Shown: positions 44,619 through 56,767 of the stretch, one piece after another
Position numbering within the stretch: position 1 is the stretch's first letter
Layout of the letters: every line of letters starts with the position of its first letter
NCBI GenBank assembly: GCA_014529385.2
Contig: CM043944.1
Coordinates: forward strand, 169,023,740-169,087,739
DNA from: Adiantum capillus-veneris
Lineage: Eukaryota > Streptophyta > Polypodiopsida > Polypodiales > Pteridaceae
DNA: 64,000 nt
Reading direction: 5' to 3'
The notes under the pieces: model-generated
Database searches by the model: none
What the model saw: only the letters and a program-made list of their open reading frames with translations
Told to the model about the DNA's origin: nothing
Translations under genes and position numbers: made by a program

Positions 44619-44890
44619 TTTGATGCACCCGTCACCCACCTTGTGACGCATCAGGAATACCCATCACCTAGTCCTTTCCTACCGAACTTACGATACAATC
44701 CCCTTCACGATCCTCTATGTCACTCATCCTATGACGCATCAGAGATGTTCGTTCCCGGATGGTGGGATACTTCTTACTGATGCTCCCTGTCACCCATCCG
44801 TTGTGACGCATCAGAAGTACGCGTTCCTAGTGGCCTTACAGATATTCCCTTTCACAGTGCTTCTGTCATTACTTTGAATGACGCACTAGG
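44619..44890. repeat. Array of TGACGCATCA motifs with hairpins
   Basis: Four diverged copies about 75-85 bp apart, each with TGACGCATCAG or TGACGCACTAG after GTCAC. In copies 1 and 3, TGATGC(4-5 bases)GTCAC stands opposite GTGACGCATCA, giving an imperfect hairpin (about 44619-44652 and 44778-44814). Confidence 0.75.
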
Positions 44891-44909
44891 GATACTCTTG
44901 ATGTCTCCA

Positions 44910-45025
44910 GAGAGAAAAACCCTCTCACTTAAAATTCCAATAATTCATTTAGAATTATTTTCTTGGTGTTCCAAGCGAGAAAACCCTCTCACTTATAAAT
45001 CCAATAATTCATTCAGAATTATTTT
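44910..45025. repeat. Tandem duplication of about 65 bp
   Basis: Two copies of GAGAAAA(A)CCCTCTCACTTA followed by CCAATAATTCATT(T/C)AGAATTA, adjacent to each other, with few differences. Confidence 0.85.
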
Positions 45026-45049
45026 TCTGTCAAATAAATCAATTTAGCA

Positions 45050-45616
45050 TCAGGATTGGCGTAATAGCTTCGACCTTTCTTCCTTGTCCTTGAAGGTGAT
45101 GATGCAGTGCTTGGGTGGCACTTGTTTCCTCGTGTCATTGATCCAAGTGACTCTGCTTGACTCGATAGTGATTGGTTGGAGAGTGTCATTGAGCTTGGCG
45201 ATGGCATCTTCGAGGGTGTCTTCTTCGGTGTACCAAGGTGATGGAAGCCCCTCGACTCTGACTTTGAGGCAGAGGGACTCACGTAGTCGGCGTTCCTGAA
45301 GGGCCGCCTTTATTCTCGTGTCGATCTTCTTTGTGATGCTGTGTGCAACTTCGTGGACTTGCTTTTGAACCACCGTGACAGACTTGCTGAGAGAGGCTTC
45401 AACCTCCTGTGCTTTTGCAAGTAGGGTCTCTGTTTCCTTCGCATTCTCGAGCTTGTGTATGTGTAACTTGAGTGCCACGTTTACGAGCTCGCGGATTTGG
45501 GCTTCAAGGGCCGCAAATCGCGCTTCTTGTCGAGCAAAGGGGTCCTTCTTGGGTGCGGCTGCCACATCAAGGAAACTCCTATGTGGGCGAGTCATCGGTG
45601 TCCCAGGGGTGGACAT
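45050..45616 (-). pseudogene. LINE ORF1 N-terminal part: coiled coil and RRM-like domain
   Basis: Starts at ATG 45616. A lysine- and glutamate-rich helical region (about residues 30-115, likely a coiled coil) is followed by an RRM-like stretch: LCLKVRVEGLPSPW, EDAIAKLNDTLQPI, HCIITFKDKEERSKLL. This layout fits L1-type ORF1 proteins, which form trimers and bind LINE RNA. The frame ends where the 1.4 kb insertion begins. Confidence 0.6.
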
Positions 45617-45940
45617 CTTCTCCGTGGAGCTTAAAGTGACTGCTAGGGCTGTATCGAGGCTGTAAGGTGTGCACGGGGGCTGGATATGGCCAATTAGAAA
45701 GGCGATGAATCTTGAGGGCTAGGCTAATGAGTATACTGCCGTCAGCAAGTTGTATACTGCCGACAGAAATATTTGCGGGTAGTTGAGGCGTGGCGAGGAG
45801 ATGGAGGCAAGGCAATATCGTCGATGAGGGGGGGGAGGCAGATGCTAAGGCTAACCTCCCGAGCAGGCGCTGCCCTGCGCCTGGCGGGGGGTAGCAAGGA
45901 GGAAGGGGCTGGAACCCTAGCAGACGTCTGAGCCCTGCCG

Positions 45941-45943
<3 letters not shown>

Positions 45944-45993
<50 letters not shown>

Positions 45994-48900
45994 GATGAAA
46001 TGAAATATTATATGAAACCTCTTCAAAAGGCCAAAATGACCTATGAGACCAAACTGATACAATCCTGGTGGATCTAATACAATGTCTGGCTACAAAATAA
46101 AATGAAGTGAATTAAAAGCCAAAATGAACATCAATGTCTGAGGATGTCCGACACCGGGCGCTGTCCGAGGATGCCTGCACCGGTCATTGAAGAATATCGG
46201 CAATCTCCGCCTGGTAAATAGTCGTACTGGACATCTCCCATGCCATGCTAGAATGGTCCTGAACTCTGATGGAGTTTCGTTGATGTCGTGGTGGCCCTTG
46301 TAGTTGTGGGCGTGTAGTTCTCCCAAGTTCAAAGGCTCGCAGTCAATAAACCTCTGGTATAGGTGGATTTTGAAGTTTGTTCTGAAGCTTGCTCATCTGA
46401 CTAGTGAGTCTGAGTCTCTGCTCTAAAGAAATCAGTGATTCCCCTCTGCAAATGTCTCCTACTATCTAATCTCCTAAGGAGACTCTCCTCGTGTCTGTGC
46501 AGCTCTAGCAAAAACAACGTGAGGCATCTCTGATCCTGATATCTCATGACTCTAGCCAGTGGTCCAAAGCCCTTTTTGAATAGACAGTGAAAGCGGCCTC
46601 GTATCTCATAGTACATTGGACAATGACATATGTGATTATGTAACTCTATCTCTGGCTCTACATGACACAACTAGCAAATCCTGGACTCTGTTGGTACTCT
46701 TCTGAATCTACCAATCTCAATCTCTAGCTGATGGGGTGATGTGCACATCTGACCAATAGCACATCGTATCCCATGGGATCAATGAGTGTCCATAGAGAGA
46801 AGTCTGATCATAAATGCATCCTTTGTGAGCTGGAGAAAATGCTCTCTGTAGTCGGCTCCGTCCATGTCCTTGTGGTGTCTAGTTGAAGCAAATCCTGTTT
46901 GACGAGGTGGGTAATCTCTGTCCGTGTGAGGGACAAGGAGGGTGCATAAGGGGGTTAGTCTGTCCATACTAAAACCATGTAGTTGAAACTAGGATGTCAT
47001 TTCTGCATACCAACAAGATGTGTCTCTGTGTGAAGCAAGCTATGGAGAGGACTCCAAAGCTAGGCGAGCATATCTATCTTTGAGTAGATCCCAGATACTA
47101 TGTATAAAAGAGACGGACCTGGTAATTGCCTCAATGAGGCCCCTCCATACATCTCCATCCATTAGTACTGCCAGTTCGGTTATGATGGTCTACTGATGGT
47201 CCCCATATCTGCATCCATAAAGCATAGGTGAAGTAACCAATGGGTCAAATAGCCAGAGCTTCGCTCGAGGTTCCTGAAACTGAATCTGTGAACATATCCT
47301 GTGCATCCTCCCCAAAGATGCATTTGCTCTCGTCAGTCTGGTCTCTGTTGCTCTCCTGAAGGAGAATAATGTACCATTGAAGACCACTCCCAGGTAAGTG
47401 TGTGCGTTTGCATACTCAACCGTCTGTTGGCCAAGATCGCCTGACCCACTGTGCTGTGGTGTTGAACACCATAACTTTGGTCTTGCCAAGGTTTACCGAC
47501 AAGCCGCTATTACTAGCAAATGTGTGCAATGCATCTAAGTGTCGCTGCATCCCCCTCTTGCGAATCTAAGATCAACACAATATCATCTGCGTACAACAGT
47601 ATTGAAATCCATGTCCCTGCTAGTTGTCCCTCGCAATGTACTGTGAAACCTCATCTACATACAAACCAAACAATGTAGGGGAGAGTAGGCATCCCTGTTT
47701 CACTCCAATTGTGGAGTGAATATGCTTAGATAATTCCTCGGGAGTACGAACGTGCCCCACGATTGTCTTGTTTCCCTAGATCAGTTATGTGGATACTCCC
47801 ATCTCCTGTAATCTTTGCATCAGTTGATCTGTGGGAAGCGTATCAAATGCTCTGCGAAAATCCTTGAAGGTACAGTAAATCCTCCGACCATGTGATCTAC
47901 TTTCCTCAATAAAACCTTTGAGTGTCAATATATGATCGAGTGGAAAAACCCCTCATGAAATGTGCCTGGCCTGATGCCCAAATGCCTTCTCTCTCTGCCC
48001 ATCTACTCAGGTGCTGCTCAAGAACAGGTGCATACAACCTAGCTAGTGTGTGACCAATCATGATAGTACGGTAATTCCCTGGAATCATGGGGTCTCTTGC
48101 CTTGAAGATAGGCACAATAGTAGACATGCTCCAAGTATTCGGAGAACCCTCATACATGGCTCGGTTGAGCATTACTGCAAGAAGCCCTGCAAGCATATCC
48201 CTAGCATGTATGAAGTGCTCCGCCATCAATCTATCATGATCATAAGCTCTCCTGGTCCTCATCCTGTCAATGGCTTTCTTTACCATCTCAGTGGTACAAA
48301 AAGTGTATGTCTGCAGGCAAGGCTCCGGAGAGTTGGGTAGAGACTGTTTTTGTGGAATTGTGTAAAGAGATGCTGCATATGCGCCCCAAATCTCAGTGGA
48401 TGTGATAGCTAGTGGGGGGGAATGCTCATGAAAAAATCTCCATGCTTCGCTCGAATCTTGGCTCAGGAATAGCTTGTACAACTCCTCCTCTAACTGAGCA
48501 AGGTAAGTCCTCTTCTTCCGTTGCACTAGGCACCTGAAGGCTATGTCTGACTAAATATGAGTAATGGCTCCCAGGAGCACCTCTCTGTGGAGTGTGGCTC
48601 TCGTCTCTCTACACTCCTCATCATACCAACTGTTCTGGGTCGGGTGTGTGGGTATGCCTCCATTGTTGCATCATGTAGAGTCTTTGTCAATATTTGGGTA
48701 AGCTCTTGTAATGGGCATCCTGCCTCCTTTGTAGCTAAGCGTTTGTAAATACTATCCTTGTAGAGAGAGTCAGTCTCCAATGTAAAAGTGTATCGAGTAT
48801 TGCGTAGGTGTCTGGGCCGACGGAGATTTACTAGACTTTAATAAAATTGTAAATGTGAGGAGGACGTGATCTATTACTGGTGCAACAGGCCTAGGTCCGT

Positions 48901-49290
48901 CTATAAAATCCTGAATAGATGGTGTAAAACTGGGCTGAGCCATAACATAGTCCACTATGCTAGCCCCATGTTTGTGAGAAAAACAAGTGAACCCATTCGC
49001 TGCCAGAAACCTCTGTAGGCCATTCAGGATGGTCAATCCATGTGTAGTCCCCATGTCTGTCAAATATCTTGCATACTCATTATGTACCACATCTTGTGAG
49101 CACCTGGCCTATCCCAGATCACTGACATCGAGCTCTCTTAACATCTCCTTTGAATTATCATAGAAGGATGTTTGAGAGTTGCCCGTCCTGGCATTGAAAT
49201 CCTCTAGGAGGATAACATCCCCATATCTATAGAACTCTTATATGTCCTCATCTAAAATCATGTATGGTGATTGCCCCTTGGGGCATGCAT
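45944..49290 (-). pseudogene. LINE B: endonuclease, reverse transcriptase, 3' end with (CT)n tail
   Basis: The minus strand opens with the end of an apurinic endonuclease domain near 49235-48800: GDVILLEDFNARTG (GDFN expected, Glu here), SHKHGASIVDYVM and DHVLLTF. A linker and the reverse transcriptase N-part follow (48526-47906: RMRTRRAYDHDRLMAEHF, MSTIVPIFKARDP), then KDFRRAFDTLP near 47850 and LYADDIVL near 47580-47605, and the C-terminal region down to 46400. Many frameshifts and stops are present. The 3' part (about 46084-45993) is closely similar to LINE A and ends in (CT)n at 45992-45944. Same family as LINE A and longer at the 5' side. Dead. Confidence 0.87.
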
Positions 49291-50110
49291 AGAGAGATGT
49301 GCTCGGGGGGAATAGCATATTGCACATAGTCACAAGGGACGCGTCCCGAGGAGTGGGGACGGGGCTCAAATGGATTTTTAGTGTAAAAAAGAGGGCGGGA
49401 CGGAAAAGTGGGGATGGGAAGCCCCAAAATGGGTGTCCTTTGTGACTATGATATTGCAATATAAAGTGGCCTCCCCGTCTCTGCTCTCACCTTGACCGAC
49501 ATATATTTAGCATGTTCATCTCTCTGAACAATATGAATGAGAGGGCGCAACTCTTCCTTGAATAGATGCTCAAGTGAGGGGAAAGGGTTGTATTTATAGG
49601 TGAAGTGGCCTCGAGAATAAAAGAGAAAAGAGGAGCCTTGTGACAAATGTCTAACCAGATGTCAAAAAAGGTGGACAAGTGTCCCAACTTTTGAAAAGCT
49701 TTGCAACAATCAATGGTCAAAAAGAGTGGACAAGTGTCTTAACTCATAGAAGCTTGCAATAAGTTTTCTCTTACTTGTCCTTTTAGCATCCTCCTTTGAT
49801 CTTCTAGACTCTTGTAGAAGCTTTTAGAACCTTCCTTCTAAGGAAAACTGCTAACGAAAAAAAATATCAATGTGGGTATCAAGTGAAAGTCCTTTTCGTG
49901 TAGATCACGATTCTAGCTTTAAAACATAAATCCAAGATGCTTGTAAAAACATATAAGCATTTAAAGCATTCAGCCCACATATGCACAATGAGCAATCTTT
50001 CATGATCATGCCATCTTATTGATTGTAATTTTTGTTTCTGGCGGATCTAGCCCACACTCCCAAGGCATCAATCCTTTCTGTGTGCAAGTATGATCCCGAT
50101 ATGCATAAGC
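49291..50110. other. Region left of the complete gypsy element; no gene
   Basis: No coding motifs. CCTATAAATA on the minus strand at 49591-49600 is a good TATA-type sequence, so part of this may be an LTR, possibly the 3' end of the older gypsy into which the complete element inserted. CGGGACGCGTCCC-like GC-rich sequence lies near 49330. Confidence 0.35.
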
Positions 50111-50729
50111 TGTAACAGACTTGGGCACTCCAAGTCAAGAATCTACCGCGACAACACCAAATAACCACTTCAAAACAGTTCACAGTTCACAATTTATTCG
50201 ACACTGGCCCGGCGGAGTTCCGTGCCTAGAGGTATTGGCCCCAAAGACTTGCGCCCCTTTGGGTATTTCTTTTTGTATTAATCTGTGTTCAAAGTACAAG
50301 AGTGCGGGCAGGCGGTCACACTCAGACTCTGCGTCCAGATGCTCTGAGTTGTGAGAGGCCTGCTCACGTATTTAAAGAGTACAAGGGATTCCAAAAGCAA
50401 AGCCCCAAAACTTCTTTAAAAAGCTGTCCATAAAAACTGCCTCTAAAGGCTTTCAAAATAAAGCACCTTAAAGAATTAAAGCTCTTTCTCTCTCTCCAGC
50501 TTACGTAGAATAAAGCAAATTCTCTCTCTACCATGGCGTAGCCAAAAAGCATCGCCCAGAAGTTGCCAGCGCTGCCACGTCAGCCTCCGCAATCTGCGCC
50601 GTGATTCGCGGGCTGCCACGTCAGCGAACTGTCCGCCTGGCTGCAGCCACGTCATTATTTCACAGAAGGTCTTTCCCGCACCAAGGGTAGTGTGTGTGCA
50701 CTGTGCAGCCACGTGACCACTTTGTGACA
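50111..50729 (-). repeat. 3' LTR of the complete gypsy element
   Basis: 619 bp, on the minus strand from TGTCACAAAGTGG (50729) to CTGTTACA (50111). Preceded on that strand by the polypurine tract at 50730-50741. The stretch 50742-51330 is the untranslated 3' part and shows no gene; ACATCA(C/T) repeats occur near 50870-50920. Confidence 0.93.
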
Positions 50730-51330
50730 TACCCCTCTCTTGAAAGCATTGTAATCGCTCTCGATTACGCCTGCAAAACAAACAGAGGCCATAAACTACC
50801 TTAGCAGACACTGACTGTTAGTACCTACGTACTAGGACACATATCTAGCACATGTACCAATCGAAAGTCACATCACACGACATCACATGACATCACTAGA
50901 CATCAGGACATCACATGACAAATCACATTCAACATTCATTCGGATCTTATGATTTATCTGCAAGGCAGCTAGCAATCGCATCTAGATCCACTCAGGACCT
51001 CACAGATGCCCGATTGACTACCCCTATTGCAACCATGTCTATTCGAGATCATTCAGATCAAAATGCTGCAGTCATTTCGTCTATCAGTTCCTGCACTTAA
51101 AAACAAGTCAAGAACAAATCAGTTTCATATTGAGGAATTCCATTTCATAAAGTCATATAGCAAAATACTGTCAGCTCTCAGTATACGTGAAGCTCAAAGA
51201 GACATCAATGACTCTAGTATTCTAAAAATCAAGGCATTTGTTGAAAAAGGAGCGGAGTAACTCGCCTCTTGTGCATCCCACTGCACCAGATCTGCGGCCA
51301 AGCTGAATTCTGGGTTCCATTTGGAATAGA

Positions 51331-54300
51331 CTATGCTAAACCAAAAGCTTCAAGGTAAAGTTTCACAATTTGAGGAGTGTCTGCTAGGTCCTCCTCCTCC
51401 ATCCACTTCGCATCCAATGCACGATAGTTCTTGAACTTAACCAAGAACCGCCTTCTTACTTTACCCTTATTCTTTGTGTCCTTATGTGCGAAAATCTGTT
51501 CAGGAACAAGGATCTCCTCGTTTTCTTCCACTTTGGGTTGCTCGTCAGGCTCCCCATCGTCAGGCACATTACCTTTGAAAGGTTTCAAGAGACTCACATG
51601 AAATGCATTGTGAATCCTCCAAGTGTCAGGCAGTTTCAGTTGGAAGGAGACATCACTGATCTTTTCGAAGATCTAGAAAGGTCCGTAGTATCTCATACTA
51701 AGCTTTGGAAAAAGCCTCTCCTTTCCCTTTTTCTTTCTCAGGCGTACCTTCTTAAAACGTAAGAGCACCCAATCATCCTTCTTCAATTTCAAATCTCGGC
51801 GATGGCGATCCGCTGCCTTTGTCTGTCTTTCCTGAGATTTCTGCAAAGCCTCGCGGACCTTGGCAAAAGCCGTGTCTAAGTCGCGCGTATACTCATCAGC
51901 TTCAAAAATCTTATCTTTCGTGCTTAGAAAGGGTGGAACCTTCGCAGCATCTTCAACAATCTCAAATGGTGCCTTCCTCGTCAAAGAGTGTATCGTGTTG
52001 TAGGAAAATTCCACCAAAGGTAGATACTTTTCCCATTGAGTCTTCTGATCCGAGATATAAGACTTCAATAAATCTAAAACCACTGAATTGGCAATCTCAG
52101 ACTGCCCGTCAGAGTCTGCGGGTGGAAAGATGACGAGAACTGCAACTGCTTGCCAATGTTCTCCCAACTTGTCTTCCGAAACAAACTCGTAAATGTAGGG
52201 TCCCTGTCGGAGACAATCGTCTCAGGCATGCCATGTAATCTGAAAATCTGGGCCACAAACAGTCTCGCCAAATGATCCGGCTTGAGTGTTTTCTTCACTG
52301 GAATGAAATGAGCTTGCTTGCTAAATCTGTCAATAACAGTCCAGATACCATCGTGACCACTTTGTGTTCTCGGGAGATTAAAAATGAAATCCATTGCAAT
52401 GCTTTCCCAGGGGCGGATGGGTATGGGCAAAGGCTGTAACAATTCCTGTGCTTTATGCCTGTCAAACTTGACCTTCTGGCATACCAAGCACCTGCGCACA
52501 AACTCGTCCACATCCTTCTTGAGTCTCGGCCAAAAGAAGTATCTCTCTACCCCTTTCATGGTGGCAGCAATGCCGCGGTGACTCGTAAAAGGCGGACAGT
52601 GGCATTCAATCATAACCTTTTCCCTCAACGGCTGTGTAACACACACATGGTTTTCCTCATCAAGTAGCCATCCTGAATGGAATATCCCGCTACTGTCTTC
52701 CCATCCCGTATCCGTGTGAAAACGTCTGCAAAATCCGTATCTGTGGCATACTGGTTGACCCGTATTTGTGGCATATTGGTCGACCATATCCTCAAAGCTC
52801 CTGTGATGTATCGCGAAAATAGCCAGAATCAACGGCTTCCAAGACAAAGCATCCGCCACCAAATTCTTCTGTCCCTGCACATGGACAATCTGGCAGTGAA
52901 ATTGTGACAGGATGTTCGCCCACCGCATCTGCTTTTCCAATAGCTGCGTCTGTGACAAGAAGTAGGGTAAACTTTGATGGTCTGTAAGACAGTAAAATCC
53001 GCTCTGAGTAGGTAGTGCCGCCACTGAGTAAGAGCATGGATAACCGCCAAAAGCTCTTTCTCATAAATCTGTGCTGTCAATTCCGGCCTTGAGAACAATC
53101 GGCTCTCATAAGCAATGACATGGCCTTCTTGCATTAAGACTGCACCCAGATTACGACCACAAGCATCAGAATATACTTCAAATGACTTTTGCAAGTCCGG
53201 CAAAGTTAAAATTGGTCCCGTAGTCAATTTCTCTTTCAAAGTCTGAAAGGCAATCACCTCTGTGGGTCCCACGAGAAAGGGACTCCTTTCTGTGTGAAGA
53301 TATGCAAAGGGGAAGCAACCTTTGCAAACTTTCGAATGAACTGCCTGTAGTACGAACACAATCCCAAGAAGCCTTTAACTTCATGGACATTCTTCAAATC
53401 GGGCCAATCACGGATAGTCTCTATCTTGGCCGGATCCATTTGCACTTTTGCTGTTGACACAATGTGTCCCAAAAAGTGTATCTCTGGTAGGAAAAATTCA
53501 CTTTTCTTCGCATTAATCACTAACTTGTAAACTCGTAATGCGTGAAAGACGTGAAGCAGATGATCTCTATGTTCTGCTTCATTCTTGGAGAAAACAATGA
53601 TATCGTCAAAGAAAGTGCCAACAAATAGCCTGTACTCTCGAAAAATCTTGTCCATCATCCAGTTAAATGTCGTAGGAGCATTGGTTAAGCCAAAAAGGCA
53701 TCACCAAAAACTCAAATAACCCAAAAGTCGTGCGAAAGTCTGTCTTGTAGACGTCTCCCGACGCGATTCGGATGTGATGATATCCACTCTTCAAATCAAT
53801 CTTGCTAATGCACGAGGATCCCTGTAATCTGTCGAGTATATCATTGATCCTAGGAATCAGAAATCTGTTCTTGATGGTGATTTTGTTGAGAGCTCTATAA
53901 TCGATGCACATTCTCCAAGATCCGTCTTTCTTCAAAATCAACAACACTAGAGAGCAATACGGTGAAGTACTAGGCTGGACAAGACCTTTTTCCAAGAGGT
54001 CTTTCACTTGGTTCATAATCTCTTCGTTCTGTGCTCGGCTCACACTGTAAGGTGGCCGGTTCAGTGGTGTGCTTCCAGGAATCAGATCAATGGTATGATC
54101 TTCAGGACGAGCAGGTGGTAACTCGCCTGGCAGGCCCTGTGAGAAGCAATCGGCATGAGAGTGGAGAAAATCTTGGCGTTCTTTATCAAGTTCATACATA
54201 TTTGTCCTATCCTCATCGCTCAACTCTTTCAAAAAGATCGAGTAAACAAACAGATTGGATTTCATTAATTTAGAAATGGCCGAAGCCGATACAATAGGGA

Positions 54301-54744
54301 TAGACTCGCCCTTCAGTTTTATATCGAGTACAATGGTTTTGCCCTTCTCTGTAGTCAATGTCGCTTTCCTCGCCTGATAGACGACCACGGCGTTGTTCTT
54401 GTGGTACTAGGGAATTCCCAAGAGGACATCACAACCTTCCAAAGGCATTATGTAAAAATCCTCATCCCCAAATACCCCTGACAATGCAACCGAAGTTTGC
54501 CAATGACAGGTGTAATGGCTACGTCCTTGCCGGGTGCCTCTAGAACTGCCTCCGCAAGTGGTCCCATCCGATCGGGAGTGATCTCGAGCTGCGCCGCCAA
54601 TTCCGGTGAAATGAAATTGGCCTTGGCTCCTCCATCAAAGAAGATCAAGGCTTCTTGATCTTTCACTTTGCCCCAAGCTCGGCAAAGTTCTGTACTCTCG
54701 TTGGGATCGGTACCCACGCAATCTGGAACCAATCCTGTTTTCAT
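51331..54744 (-). pseudogene. Gypsy pol: protease to chromodomain, frameshifted
   Basis: Minus-strand pieces in order. Protease: FFDGGAKANFISPELAAQL (Asp-Gly-Gly site). Reverse transcriptase (54388-53254): KDGSWRMCIDYRALN, SKIDLKSGYHHIRI, a frameshift near 53670, then FVGTFFDDIIVFS with the Asp pair kept. RNase H: SDACGRNLGAVLMQ, KELLAVIHAL and TDHQSL after another frameshift near 52990. Integrase: H-H-C-C (ECHCPPFTSHRG, CLVCQK), MDFIFNLP, SDRDPTFTS, a frameshift at HPQT, and DGQSEIAN. The end is GPY/F-like (LSMRYYGPF) and a chromodomain (RRRFLVKFKNYRALDAKWM), which in this class directs insertion to heterochromatin. Catalytic residues survive but at least four frame changes break the polyprotein. 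Confidence 0.9.
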
Positions 54745-56291
54745 CTTGCCTTTTCGTCCACGTTCCTCAACTTCTCTCGAACTTCAGGCCTTTTGTCGTC
54801 CTTGTCATTCTGTTCTTTCTGTGCCTTTTTAGGGCACTTCGCGGAGATATGTCTAGTTTCCCCGCATCCAAAGCACTTCCCTTCCCTGTAGCGAGCTCGC
54901 TCCTGAGGAGTAAGCTTGGGTTGTGCATCTTTCTTTTCTGGATTGCTCTTCTTTCATTTGTCGAAGTCTGTTCAGCTCTTTGTGTCATGATCTCATCTGT
55001 GGGGTAGGTCAAACTGCCAGGGTGAATGGCAAAACCTCGTTTCGCATGACTCATCAACTCCTGAATGGAAGCTGACTTTTGTTCCAAGCAGTGATCTCGG
55101 ATCTCTGTAGGTAGACCCAAGGTAAACCGCTCAATCTGTTCCTTAAACGAGATCTTCTTAAATGAAGAGGCGGGTAGAAAAGAGCTCCAGAATCTCTCGC
55201 AATAAGCGTCCACTGTATCCTTCTTGGTCATCCGAAGATGGGTTCCAAGCAGTTCTTATATAACGTTCATACTCTCGAGTCAGCCAAGAAGAAATAAAAA
55301 GCCTCTTGAATTTCAGCCATTTAATTTGCGCAGTCTTTTTTAATAGAAGCGTGGACCACCAAGTTCGAGCATTCCCCTTAAAATAAGAGGCAGCTCTACG
55401 GATCTTAGAGTGCTCTGAGTAACGCCCTCCCGCGAAAGCAATGTCAAACTGCTGAACAAAAGACAAAGCCTTCGAAGCATCTCTATATCTAAAAAACGTA
55501 TCAAATTTAATTGAATGTCCACCTTCCTTAAACTCTCGGACTTCCTTGCTTTTGTCTTCAAAAAAGGCATACTGGTTGGTTTTGTAAAAATTCTTCTTCT
55601 TTGCATAACAGTTGCTGGCATCAAAGTCCGAACTGTCTGAAGATGAGTCCTCTGTAGAACTGTCACTCACGGGGCGAGATTTAGACTTCTTTGCCTTTTT
55701 CTTTTCAAAGCGTTGCTTTTTGCTTCGCTTTTTACCTTTTCTGTCTTCATCGCTCGAGTCAGATGAGCTAGAAGAACTATCAGAAGAAGAAGAAGAAGAA
55801 GAATTGGGTATTCCTTCAAATCGAACACGCTTCTTCTGTTTCTTTGCCTTTTCAAATGTCGACTGACGACCCAAATAACCCGGGAATTCAGTGCCCGTCT
55901 TCTAGTTTATGTTGTGCTTTTTAACTTTGTTTTGCGCATCAAAAAGCTGTGCAATTCGCGCATCAACAACCTCTTCTAATTCCTTCTTTGTATACTTCTT
56001 GGGAGTAGAAAGTTTCTTGAGAGCGGGTTTTCGGGGTGGTTTTGTGGTTTTCTGCCACTGCGTGTGCACTTCTTCAAAAGAAGTCTTGCTCATATATTTA
56101 GCCAATTTTGGGTCCTTGGCAAAATTAAGCATCATCTTTGTTGCATCGTCGATCAATTGTCGGTGCTCCATCTCTTGACGCTCCGCCTGAGTAGGCCGAG
56201 GCGGGCCATACTCCTCGCGTGAATCTTCGTTGTGATCCCTTCTCGCATATCTGGATGCAGAGGGAGTCGATTGATCTTTGCCTGAAGCCAT
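54745..56291 (-). pseudogene. Gypsy gag of the complete element, frameshifted
   Basis: Starts at ATG 56291 (MASGKDQSTPSASRY). It stops at 55902-55904 and continues in other frames to about 54770. The region near 55850-55650 encodes a long serine/aspartate tract followed by lysine-rich segments. The capsid part is at 55500-55150 (YFKGNARTWWSTLL, FKRLFISSWLTREYE) and continues at 55231 onward (ERFTLGLPTEIRDHC). A zinc knuckle CFGCGETRHISAKC lies near 54830-54880 in a third frame. Confidence 0.87.
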
Positions 56292-56360
56292 AGGTGCCGC
56301 GGAAAAAAATTAGGGATCGGATTTCCCGTAGAAGAGAAATTGGCCGTGCTCTGATATTAC

Positions 56361-56715
56361 TTTAACAAACTTGGGCACTCCAAGTCAAGAATCTACCACG
56401 ACAACACCAAATAACCACTTCAAAACAATTCACAATTCACAATTTATTCGACACTGGTCCGGCGGAGTTCCGTGCCTAGAATATTGGCCCCAAAGACTGG
56501 CGTCCCTTTCGGTATTTCTTTTTGTATTAATCTGTGTTCAAAGTACAAGAGTGCAGGCAGGCGCTCACATTCAGACTCTGCATCCAGATGCTCTGAGTTG
56601 TGAGAGGCCTGTTCACGTATTTAAAGAGTACAAGGGATGCCAAAAGCAGAGCCCCAAAAGCTTCTTTAAAAAGCTGCCTCTAAAGGCTTTCAAAATAAAG
56701 CACCTCAAAGAATTA

Positions 56716-56767
<52 letters not shown>

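Larger units (their letters stand above)
43622..45040. mobile_element. Insertion inside LINE ORF1, possibly a solo LTR
   Basis: About 1.4 kb separates the two ORF1 parts. It contains no coding motif. A TATA-like GTGCTTTTATAGC lies on + near 44149, and the right third holds two sets of tandem repeats. I could not fix a target duplication, so the limits are approximate and the solo-LTR idea is inference. Confidence 0.35.
43156..45943 (-). mobile_element. ORF1-only LINE with (CT)n tail, interrupted by an insertion
   Basis: The minus strand has a 5' region (45943-45617), an ORF1 N-part (45616-45050), an unrelated block (about 45040-43622), an ORF1 C-part (43606-43382), a 3' untranslated part containing GGTCCCATGGGTCATATTTG, and an 82 bp (CT)n tail (43237-43156). 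That 3' part resembles the 3' ends of LINE A and LINE B. No reverse transcriptase lies between ORF1 and the tail, so it is laid out like the HAL1 (half-L1) elements of mammals. Confidence 0.55.

Noticed and set aside
55650-55850. Serine/aspartate/lysine-rich stretch as an independent SR-type or nucleolar protein
   Set aside because: It lies between gypsy gag parts inside a bounded LTR element, so it belongs to Gag.
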